A stretch of DNA of 64,000 nt, from NCBI RefSeq assembly GCF_012030425.1, contig NZ_JAAUVN010000001.1, forward strand, positions 372,001-436,000, given 5' to 3'. This DNA comes from Sphingobacterium sp. B16(2022) (GTDB taxonomy: Bacteria > Bacteroidota > Bacteroidia > Sphingobacteriales > Sphingobacteriaceae). Below are positions 54,820-62,146 of this stretch, piece after piece (within the stretch, counting starts at the first letter, position 1; each line of letters begins with the position of its first letter). The notes under the pieces were generated by a model. The model had not been told where the DNA came from, searched no databases, and saw only the letters and a program-made list of their open reading frames with translations. Made by a program: the position numbers and the translations under genes.

Positions 54820-54979
54820 TATCCGGATAGGCACTATCGGGGGTACTTTGTGTTCAATCTGGGCAAGCTTTTCTTTGGGGGATCTCCTACAAACAGCCTT
54901 AATGGCTGTGGTGGGTACGGTGGTGAGTTTTGTGACAAGTAAGCTTTTAGGGAGAGTACGGCGACGTAAAAGCGACTAG
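54806..54979 (+). CDS. 57-residue membrane protein, cassette copy 1
   Basis: MKCNDIRIGTIGGTLCSIWA then a membrane segment and RLLGRVRRRKSD-like basic tail (SKLLGRVRRRKSD). It starts inside the previous gene. A second copy, 59838-60011, is intact. Topology with one or two helices and a basic end fits small phage holins, but this is only a guess by shape. Confidence 0.6.
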   Translation: MKCNDIRIGTIGGTLCSIWASFSLGDLLQTALMAVVGTVVSFVTSKLLGRVRRRKSD

Positions 54980-55030
54980 TTTTTTCTCCCTATTAAATGA
55001 GACGAGATTAACTTTAAAGGTTCACAAACT

Positions 55031-55061
55031 AAAGGGGATAGCTTTTTACTATCCCCTTTAA
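55031..55061. terminator. Terminator after cassette copy 1
   Basis: AAAGGGGATAG / CTATCCCCTTT, 11-base perfect stem. An equivalent one follows copy 2 (60062-60088). Confidence 0.75.
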
Positions 55062-55153
55062 TATAAAGTGGTATTACACTTTCTTTTATACATTCAAAAA
55101 CTTACCCTGAGATTGGAGATGATAATGAAGAGTTAGGTATTTAGCTAATGTTT

Positions 55154-56467
55154 TTATTCTTCAATCAGCGGCAAGGTTACTGAAAAATTATTCTCAATAA
55201 TTTGATAATCAAATTTATCTGTATTATAATACTGATAAATTGATTTTAAAAGTATGAAACTTTTATCAGTATTATCTAGATAAGTAGAAGATTTTGCAAC
55301 AAAAGTATATACGATTTTAAGAGTCATGTTTTCATGATCAAAGTCAATTGTAATTTTAAGTGGTGCTTTAGATGAAAATTGACTGCTATTAATTGCATTT
55401 TCAAAAAGCATTTGAATTGAAAACCTCGGTAGTTTTAAGGTCAATACATGATCAGGTAAGTGATATTGAATTTCACTTATGGAGTCTCCAAAACGTACCT
55501 TTTGTAAAAAAATGTAATCTTTAGCCAATTCTATCTCTTCATGTACAGTAGCAAGTTCTTTTGCATTGGTCTGTATTATTTTTCGGTAAAACTTGGTCAT
55601 CTTGACTATAAATTTTTTGGATAGCTCTATGTCTTTCCCAATTAAATGCGTCAGAGATCCTAATGAATTAAATAAAAAATGAGGATTAAATTGCTCTCGC
55701 AGATGAAGGTATTTTATTTTATTGTGTTCATTTTCCTTGCCAAGATTTTGCAATTGCAACCGTTCGATTTTCCTTTGTTCCAAAATGAACAAATAAAATA
55801 ATAGGGAGACAATAAACATGTCGCCTAGTCCTAGTAGCAAACTGTGGTTTGATAGCTTTTGAACATCTTCTTTAAATGTTAATATTGGAACAGAAACTAT
55901 GATTGTCGCGTCTTTGAAAATTATATTTGACGGATAATTCTTTACAAAAACATCTATACCAAGGAAATCTGACTTAATAATTTTTTTATCAATTTCATTG
56001 AATTTATACCTGTCATAGTATTTTCCAATATCCTTCTTTTCAGGGCTTATTAAACAGATTCCTGATTTGTCGAAAAGCTTGAAGTAACTACGGTGTCCAT
56101 ATTTTCGATTTGCTAGGTAGTTATTTAATGTATTTAAGTCAACACTTATGGCATTTTTGAAGCTATTACTTTCATTTAAATTATATAGATTGTTCTTAGA
56201 TCTTGTGTCAATATGGATATTTGCAAGAAAAATACTATCACTTTCGGGTAAGTATGTGTAGATTTTATCAAGAATTTCAAGTTCTTGAGTTACAATTTCG
56301 TACTTATGATTAGCGACATCGAGCATTTCACTAGCGTTCAATTCGTCAATGCTCGAATTTATATTTCCGAGTATAAATATTGACGCAACAATTATTAGAA
56401 CGGCTGATGTAGCAAGAATTATTTTATTTTTTTTATAATTTCTAATTTTTACTTTTTCTTTTCCCAT
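55154..56467 (-). CDS. Orphan LytS-type sensor histidine kinase
   Basis: 437 residues. Membrane helix (IILATSAVLIIVASIFILGN), extracytoplasmic sensor region about 35-205, second helix (SLLLGLGDMFIVSLLFYLFI), then the kinase domain with the phospho-acceptor region HLREQFNPHFLFNSLGSLTH at about 250 and TKFYRKIIQTNAKELATVHE. The ATPase end is shorter than usual. No regulator gene is adjacent. It lies in the AT-rich island behind the ubiquitin/JAMM genes but beyond a terminator, so it is a separate unit. Confidence 0.85.
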   Translation of the reverse strand: MGKEKVKIRNYKKNKIILATSAVLIIVASIFILGNINSSIDELNASEMLDVANHKYEIVTQELEILDKIYTYLPESDSIFLANIHIDTRSKNNLYNLNESNSFKNAISVDLNTLNNYLANRKYGHRSYFKLFDKSGICLISPEKKDIGKYYDRYKFNEIDKKIIKSDFLGIDVFVKNYPSNIIFKDATIIVSVPILTFKEDVQKLSNHSLLLGLGDMFIVSLLFYLFILEQRKIERLQLQNLGKENEHNKIKYLHLREQFNPHFLFNSLGSLTHLIGKDIELSKKFIVKMTKFYRKIIQTNAKELATVHEEIELAKDYIFLQKVRFGDSISEIQYHLPDHVLTLKLPRFSIQMLFENAINSSQFSSKAPLKITIDFDHENMTLKIVYTFVAKSSTYLDNTDKSFILLKSIYQYYNTDKFDYQIIENNFSVTLPLIEE

Positions 56468-56690
56468 TTCTAATTCAAATATAAATAAATGTGTTCGAAT
56501 GATTTAATGACAACTATTATAAAATTTGAAATGCGAATGAAATTCATGTTTTTAATTTAAAAATGATGGATTTGTTGTTGTGATTTTATTACTAATGGAA
56601 TAGATATGTATTTTTGAATATATGAACAACACCACTTTCATCTCGTATATGTGTATTATAGCAGCTTTATAGATGGCTAGAAATAAAAAA

Positions 56691-56722
56691 TATTGAATCA
56701 GATCGTCCGATCTGATTCAATA
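56691..56722 (-). terminator. Terminator of the ubiquitin-JAMM unit
   Basis: TATTGAATCAGATC / GATCTGATTCAATA, 14-base perfect stem with a 4-base loop, followed on the minus strand by TTTTTATTT. It ends the transcript of 56793-58938. The rest of 56468-56792 shows no gene. Confidence 0.85.
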
Positions 56723-56792
56723 TCAATTCTTTAATTTAAAATTATGTGTCTTAATAATGAATTTTTATAAAACGTATTTAGATCGGATACAT

Positions 56793-57362
56793 TTATATTT
56801 TTATCTTCCATTTTATATTAGGATATTTCTTAATAAAATCTTTAGTAAAAGCAATTTTTTCATCCTTTGTGCCGAGGATTTCTGGTTTAGCTAGAACAAT
56901 TTCTTTTGTGTTATTGTTTAAAAAATAGATATAAATAATTGTAAGTGTATCATCAAAGTAGTAACCGGCTTGAATTACTGTACTTCTGATAAAGCCAGTC
57001 ACTCGATTTTCTACTTTTGTTTCTTGAAAATACCAGTTAGTATCAAATTTAATTATTTCATCAATAGTTTTGTTTGTAGTGTTAGGCTTTTTATTTGTTA
57101 TAGATAGAAAACCTTTATTTATGAAACCTTGATTTTTATAATCCATTTCAAAATAAGCGGAATTCCGCTTTAATGAACCTATTAATATTGGATCTTGCTC
57201 TATTATGGATCCAAACCAATCCGCATGTATTTTTTTTCTAGCGTTATTAACTTGTTCTGGAGTGGTGTATCCTTTTTTCAAGCCTATAAATTCCTGAGCT
57301 TTACAAATGGTCGCTCCAACCAAAAATGAAATTGTTATTAGAATAAATTTTTTCATCATCAT
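56793..57362 (-). CDS. Exported protein next to the JAMM lipoprotein
   Basis: 189 residues with a signal peptide (FILITISFLVGATICKAQE). The mature part is charged with EFIGLKKGYTTPEQVNNARK, FEMDYKNQGFINKGFLSITN and TVIQAGYYFDDTLTIIYIYF. No family recognised. It begins 10 bases after the JAMM gene and ends before a strong terminator, so it belongs to the same operon and may be its partner or inhibitor. Confidence 0.65.
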   Translation of the reverse strand: MMMKKFILITISFLVGATICKAQEFIGLKKGYTTPEQVNNARKKIHADWFGSIIEQDPILIGSLKRNSAYFEMDYKNQGFINKGFLSITNKKPNTTNKTIDEIIKFDTNWYFQETKVENRVTGFIRSTVIQAGYYFDDTLTIIYIYFLNNNTKEIVLAKPEILGTKDEKIAFTKDFIKKYPNIKWKIKI

Positions 57363-57372
57363 ATTTTTTAAA

Positions 57373-58938
57373 TTAACAATCTTTTAAACTAGCAACACCA
57401 TTTGTGAAAATAAGTGCTTTATTCGTATTGGGTTCTCCTATTTTTTGTTTGCTAATATTGATTAGTTTACCATATAAATCTAATAACGCTGCGTCTCCAC
57501 CTCTCTGAACATCCTCTTTGGTTCCGTCTGTGTTTTCTATAAAATCATGTATTTTTTCTGTAAATCTTGCTTTTTCATAACCTCTTTTTGATTTATGACT
57601 ATTTTGCGCCAAAGCAAAAAAGAAAGGATCTCGAATAGTTACCGTGTAAACATATTCACCACTTACAATTATGGACGTATAATTCTGAATATACCCTTTA
57701 AGCATTTCATAAGACATGGTCTTATCTGAAGCAAAATCGATTAGATCTTGGGCCGGAACAAAAATATCTGATGGACTGGGTGCACCTCCATTAGGGTGGT
57801 TGTGGATGAAACCTGTGGCATAACCACCTGATGAGCTCCAGCTTGGAGTACCGATTTCTATTAAACTTTCATTTGGACTTGATATATGAGGTCCAACATA
57901 TTTAGTAGTCATATCTGTATTAGATGATGAATAAATATATGCCCCATTTTCCAAAGTTTTATTTTTTATATCATTTATCTTTGATATAACTTGGGGATTT
58001 GATGTTAATTCATTTGCTTTTTTTATTGCATCACAAGGATCTATAGGAAATTGTCTAAATCCTTCGGAATGATATAAACTTGCAATTCGTTCAATGGGAT
58101 TTTCTATATCAATAGTAGATCCACCTCCCCCCCAACCCGGTTCATCTTTTGGTGGAATTGGCCATAATACGTCTTGACACTCTATTGTAGTATGTGTTTG
58201 TGTTCTTTGCTTCCACTCACCTGCAAAACTACCATCCCTACAGAAGCCTAGGTGATATGGTGGATTACATGCTCCGCCACGACTTGGTGCTAAGGTAACA
58301 ATCCCGTCAGGACATATTGTATACCAAGTGCACAAATTTACTATTGCACAAGATCTAAGTACAATGTATTCATCGTCATAAAAAGACATTTTTTTACTAT
58401 CTAATTTTGGTTTTTGAAATTGTGCATTACCATTTTTATAAATATATGTAAATTGATGTCTTGATATAACATCAATTAAGATTAACGTTCCATTTTGTAG
58501 AAAATTTTCATCTGATGATTGTTTCGAGTTTTCGTCGGGAAAAAAATTACCAAAATAAAAATCATTGTTATTTTTAACCAGTAAAAAAGACTCATTATAA
58601 AGAGATTTTCCTAAGAGTTCCTTATCTCCTTTCTTACTAATTATTGATAAAGGAATTATGGTATGATTTGTAGAATCATTTACTTCTGAATATCTTGCTT
58701 TATCCCATTTTGGAATATAAGTGGTTATTAAATCTGAAGTCAAAGTGTCATACATCCTCTTTTCAATTCCTAATTGATTATACCAGTTCTTTATCTCTTT
58801 GATGTTTGCTGATTTTTGTTTGTTTTCGTGTGATGAAAAATCATATTTATTGTCATCACTACATGAATTTAAAATAAGGAAAAATAGTATTGTAATTATT
58901 GATAAATACTTTATTTTTTTTTTATTTGGTCTTAACAT
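57373..58938 (-). CDS. Lipoprotein with JAMM/MPN metalloprotease-type domain
   Basis: 521 residues. Lipoprotein signal LSIITILFFLILNSCSDD (lipobox LNSC). The middle has a Cys-rich loop region (SCAIVNLCTWYTICPDGIVT; RGGACNPPYHLGFC). At residues 379-391 it reads HNHPNGGAPSPSD, an exact H-x-H-P-x4-P-S-x-x-D JAMM motif, with Glu361 (or 357) upstream as the fourth ligand/base candidate. JAMM enzymes remove ubiquitin or ubiquitin-like proteins (Rpn11, AMSH) or act in bacterial Ubl systems. The lipoprotein location is unusual for JAMM. It lies 217 bases behind the ubiquitin-like gene. Alternatives are a DUF4329/Tox-JAB-like toxin role. Confidence 0.8.
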   Translation of the reverse strand: MLRPNKKKIKYLSIITILFFLILNSCSDDNKYDFSSHENKQKSANIKEIKNWYNQLGIEKRMYDTLTSDLITTYIPKWDKARYSEVNDSTNHTIIPLSIISKKGDKELLGKSLYNESFLLVKNNNDFYFGNFFPDENSKQSSDENFLQNGTLILIDVISRHQFTYIYKNGNAQFQKPKLDSKKMSFYDDEYIVLRSCAIVNLCTWYTICPDGIVTLAPSRGGACNPPYHLGFCRDGSFAGEWKQRTQTHTTIECQDVLWPIPPKDEPGWGGGGSTIDIENPIERIASLYHSEGFRQFPIDPCDAIKKANELTSNPQVISKINDIKNKTLENGAYIYSSSNTDMTTKYVGPHISSPNESLIEIGTPSWSSSGGYATGFIHNHPNGGAPSPSDIFVPAQDLIDFASDKTMSYEMLKGYIQNYTSIIVSGEYVYTVTIRDPFFFALAQNSHKSKRGYEKARFTEKIHDFIENTDGTKEDVQRGGDAALLDLYGKLINISKQKIGEPNTNKALIFTNGVASLKDC

Positions 58939-59105
58939 AATAATACTTGTTGTTTATGTTACACAAAGGCCATAGGGAAAAGCACTTTGAGTAAATTCTT
59001 TTCAACTGTGCCGAGTGTAATTTTTTATCCATCGCTTTCTCAGGCAATGTTTTAAATTGGATCTTTCGGGACGCAAGTTGTTATTTTTAAATTTGCGTGT
59101 AAAGA

Positions 59106-59143
59106 TTAGACCAGTAAAGTTTATGATACTTTTTCTGGTCTAA
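59106..59143 (-). terminator. Hairpin between the ubiquitin-like and JAMM genes
   Basis: TTAGACCAG / CTGGTCTAA, a 9-base perfect stem with a 20-base loop and no strong T-run on the minus strand. It may be a partial terminator or an RNA processing/stability element. Confidence 0.45.
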
Positions 59144-59155
59144 TTCACTATTTTA

Positions 59156-59488
59156 TTATTTTAGAACGAGAAAAATAGTAGCCTCTTTACCAATATTGTA
59201 ATCAGATAATGTTCTGCCATCTTCCAATTGTTTACCACCAAAAATTATCCTTTGTTGATCAGGTTTGAATCCTTCTTTATCTTGAATTTTAAATTTTACA
59301 TTTTGTATGGTGGTAGATGAGGTTACTTCTAGGGTAATTGTTTTACCAGTAAGTGTTTTTACAAAAATTTGAAAACTAGCTGCATTAGCTAAAGTACTTG
59401 TCTCAATGGACTTATTTGCAAAAATTGAGCAAGGATTAAGACATAAGCTTAATACTAGGCCTGTAAGTAGGATTTTTTTTATATTTAT
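59156..59488 (-). CDS. Secreted ubiquitin-like protein (non-canonical or lost start)
   Basis: A 110-codon frame. Residues 1-24 form a signal peptide ([18 protein letters not shown] then SIFA), a linker follows, and from about 39 comes a ubiquitin fold: [17 protein letters not shown], then [40 protein letters not shown] and VLK. From memory, 57 of 72 positions equal human ubiquitin, and all seven lysines are kept, as are Leu8, Ile44 and Val70; His68 is Phe. The protein stops (TAA TAA) where Arg72 would be, so the LRGG tail needed for conjugation is missing. No ATG, GTG or TTG exists between the upstream stop (59513) and the domain; ATA 59486-59488 is where a Met is expected. Either AUA/AUU initiation or a lost start. 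Secreted BfUbb of Bacteroides fragilis is the known precedent. Confidence 0.85.
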   Translation of the reverse strand: MNIKKILLTGLVLSLCLNPCSIFANKSIETSTLANAASFQIFVKTLTGKTITLEVTSSTTIQNVKFKIQDKEGFKPDQQRIIFGGKQLEDGRTLSDYNIGKEATIFLVLK

Positions 59489-59626
59489 AATTATCGTTTG
59501 AATTGTGTTTTTTTAAATATTTAATTCTGCTGCGAATATATTTTAATACTAATGGTGGATTTTACGGGAAACCGTATTCGTTTTGTAAATCACAGTTGTT
59601 CAATTGAAAAAAAATTAATAAACAGG

Positions 59627-59851
59627 TGAAAAATATAATTCAAAAAAATAAGCCATGCTCTACAGGTTGTGATTATGACGCCGATTAAATTGCCGGGAAA
59701 GGCATTGAATATTATTAAATACATCGCGCTGGGTCTTGGTGTGGTAGAAACGGTGCTGGATGATAAAGATAAAAAAGGAGTGGGGGAGTCGCCACCACTG
59801 GCGGAGGATTCTTCACAAAAAGAAAAGGAGGTTCATGATGAAATGGAATGA
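59627..59851 (+). pseudogene. Cassette copy 2 of the 74-residue gene, frameshifted
   Basis: Matches 54596-54819 closely, but has seven instead of six A in the run after ATATAATTC, which breaks the frame near codon 8, and its start is GTG. Translation could restart at ATG 59675 (TPIKLPGKALNIIKYIALG). The change may be real or a homopolymer sequencing artefact. Confidence 0.7.
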
Positions 59852-60011
59852 TATACGGATCGGTACTATAGGTGGGAAGCTGTGTTCGACCTGGGCAAGC
59901 TTTTCTTTGGGGGATTTATTCCAAACAGCCTTGATGGCAGCATTAGGTACAGTTGTGAGTTTTGTGACCAGTAGGCTCCTAGGTAGAGTACGGCGACGTA
60001 AAAGCGACTAG
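59838..60011 (+). CDS. 57-residue membrane protein, cassette copy 2
   Basis: MKWNDIRIGTIGGKLCSTWA, a membrane segment, and SRLLGRVRRRKSD. It differs from copy 1 by only a few residues, the start overlaps the previous frame by the same 14 bases, and the frame is intact. Confidence 0.6.
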   Translation: MKWNDIRIGTIGGKLCSTWASFSLGDLFQTALMAALGTVVSFVTSRLLGRVRRRKSD

Positions 60012-60061
60012 TTTTTTCTCCTAAAATGAGACGAGATTAACTTTAAAGGTTCACAGTTTAT

Positions 60062-60088
60062 AGGGGGTAGCTTTTTGCTATCCCCTTT
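60062..60088. terminator. Terminator after cassette copy 2
   Basis: GGGGGTAG / CTATCCCC-type stem corresponding to the one at 55031-55061, part of the duplicated block. Confidence 0.65.
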
Positions 60089-60186
60089 ATTATAAATATG
60101 CTTTACCTATTAGAATTTTGAACGTTGTGACGCATTCTAATTAATCTTTATAAAAGATCAATAGGAATTTCAGATAAAGTCAAAAT

Positions 60187-60579
60187 CTAAAGGTAAAATT
60201 CAATTCTTATATTGCTTGGATCATTTAACCAGATCTTTTCTTTTTTACTTGATGTATCGATATGAATACCGCTGTTTTGAATGTTATTAACTGTCAAAAC
60301 TTTTTCGACCTCTTGCAATTCCTCTAGATTTTTAAGCCCAAATGCCAGATGTTCAAGTCCGATGTTTGAAGGATTAAATTTTTTGTCTGGCTGATTTGCT
60401 TGTTCTTTCTGTGTAAAAATCAACATCGTTTGTCCAACTTGATACATGGCAGTATCTGCATTTGAATAAAGCGATGGACCAAATATTTTAGTATAAAACT
60501 GTTCAGTTTCATTTAAATCCAAAATCGTAAAAACAATGTGATGTATTGTTATGCTATCTTTTAAATTAGGATGTATCAT
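60187..60579 (-). CDS. VOC-family (glyoxalase-like) protein
   Basis: 130 residues with a single VOC beta-alpha-beta pattern: HHIVFTILDLNETEQFYTKI, GPSLYSNADTAMYQVGQTML, GLEHLAFGLKNLEELQEVEK and IRIEFYL. The two His and Glu fit metal ligands. It is 34 bases downstream of the aldo/keto reductase in the same orientation, so the pair forms an operon. Confidence 0.9.
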   Translation of the reverse strand: MIHPNLKDSITIHHIVFTILDLNETEQFYTKIFGPSLYSNADTAMYQVGQTMLIFTQKEQANQPDKKFNPSNIGLEHLAFGLKNLEELQEVEKVLTVNNIQNSGIHIDTSSKKEKIWLNDPSNIRIEFYL

Positions 60580-60613
60580 GATATTATATTTAGGGGTTTA
60601 ATTTTGCTATGTT

Positions 60614-61588
60614 TTACATTGAACTTCTCACTGTCGCCAGAAGATCGTGGGGATATCCCAATGATATAGCACTTAATTGATCCAATGTTGCAAGATGTTG
60701 TTCGGTTAAGCGTATGGTAGTTGCCTTTAAGCTGTCTTCAAAATGTGAAATTTTACGTGCTCCAATCAAAGGGAAAGTATCTTTTGATAAAACCCAGGCA
60801 AACGCAACCTGGCCGGGTGTTGCATCTACTTCTTTTGAAATTAAAATCAGTTCATCAATTATTGCTTTTGTTTTTTCATCTTCTTTATAATTGGAATTTC
60901 GTCCCATGGTAATACGTCCCGATTCTCCGGTTCTATATTTTCCAGTTAGCAACCCGCCTGCCATTGGCGAATACATCATAATTCCCAATCCAAATTCCTG
61001 TGCCATGGGAATTAATTCGCGGTCTGCTGTTCGCTGCAACAGGTTATATTCGATTTGAAGTGCGGTTAATTTTGTTGAGCTTCCAATAGCTGCGGCTTTC
61101 CAGGCAGGGAAATTGGTTAAGCCGGTGTATAAAATTTTCCCTTCTTTTTCGAGATCTTCTAAACCTCTTACAATTTCATCTAATGGCGTTACTCCATCAT
61201 CAAAATGTGGCATGTAAATATCAATATAATCCGTTTTCAATCGCTTTAGGCTTGCTTCTACAGCTTGCTTCATCGATTTACGATGATTCCCATAATTGCT
61301 TATTGCAGGCTTCATTTCACTACTTTTTGTGTATTTTGAACAGACAATAAAATTATTGCGCTGACCTTTCAAAAATTCGCCTACTATTTCTTCTGCTTCA
61401 CCAAATTGATAAAGATCAGAAATATCAATAAAATTGCCTCCCGCTTCTTGATATGCCGCAAGTATTTTTTTCGATTCATCGGGACTTGCTCCATATCCTT
61501 TACGAGTACCAAAATTTGCAGCTCCCAAAATAATCTCACTAGCGTATAAACCTGTTTTTGAACCAAATAATTTATATTTCATCATCAT
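60614..61588 (-). CDS. Aldo/keto reductase
   Basis: 324 residues, TIM-barrel. Catalytic tetrad visible: Asp/Tyr in FIDISDLYQFGEAEEIVG, Lys in FIVCSKYT, His in DIYMPHFDDGV. NADP-binding end (VLSKDTFPLIGARKISHFED). It reduces aldehydes/ketones with NADPH. It is divergent from the HxlR gene, which likely controls it. Confidence 0.93.
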   Translation of the reverse strand: MMMKYKLFGSKTGLYASEIILGAANFGTRKGYGASPDESKKILAAYQEAGGNFIDISDLYQFGEAEEIVGEFLKGQRNNFIVCSKYTKSSEMKPAISNYGNHRKSMKQAVEASLKRLKTDYIDIYMPHFDDGVTPLDEIVRGLEDLEKEGKILYTGLTNFPAWKAAAIGSSTKLTALQIEYNLLQRTADRELIPMAQEFGLGIMMYSPMAGGLLTGKYRTGESGRITMGRNSNYKEDEKTKAIIDELILISKEVDATPGQVAFAWVLSKDTFPLIGARKISHFEDSLKATTIRLTEQHLATLDQLSAISLGYPHDLLATVRSSM

Positions 61589-61686
61589 TCTTTTTTTTCA
61601 AAAGTAAAGGCATTAAGCAACTCAGTCAAGTACGGATAAATTTGTCCGTATCATTATTATTATATTTGTTTGAAAAATGATTTGCT

Positions 61687-62031
61687 ATGTATGAAAGAAA
61701 AATACCTATTACAGTAGAATGTGGGCTTCATTTATTTATGGAGGTTATAAACGGAAAGTGGAAAATTAGCTTGATCTGGAGTATTTATAACGGTATTATT
61801 CGACCGGGTGATCTACAAAGAAAAATACCGAATGCATCAAGGAGAGTCTTGGAAAATCAGTTAAATCAACTTGTACAGCACGGCATTCTTACCAAGAAAA
61901 TCTATGATGTAAAACCTCCTAAAGTTGAATATGGTTTAACTAAATTGGGCGAGTCATTAATTCCTATAATAAAATCCACCGCAAAATGGGGTGAAGACAA
62001 TAGAGAAGAGTTGGAAAAAGCAATTACTTAA
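61687..62031 (+). CDS. HxlR-family transcriptional regulator
   Basis: 114 residues with the HxlR winged helix (GLHLFMEVINGKWKISLIWS, RPGDLQRKIPNASRRVLENQ, PPKVEYGLTKLGESLIPII). Paralogue of the gene at 11198. It is 98 bases from the divergent reductase gene; the pair is a typical stress-response unit. Confidence 0.92.
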   Translation: MYERKIPITVECGLHLFMEVINGKWKISLIWSIYNGIIRPGDLQRKIPNASRRVLENQLNQLVQHGILTKKIYDVKPPKVEYGLTKLGESLIPIIKSTAKWGEDNREELEKAIT

Positions 62032-62146
62032 GCAATAGATTTGCTGAAATCACCAACATTGCTACTGACCAATAAATTGCTCGAAAAACTAATATCCAAT
62101 AAATCTACAGACTTACTCATCATCATTTTCACGATAACAATGATTT

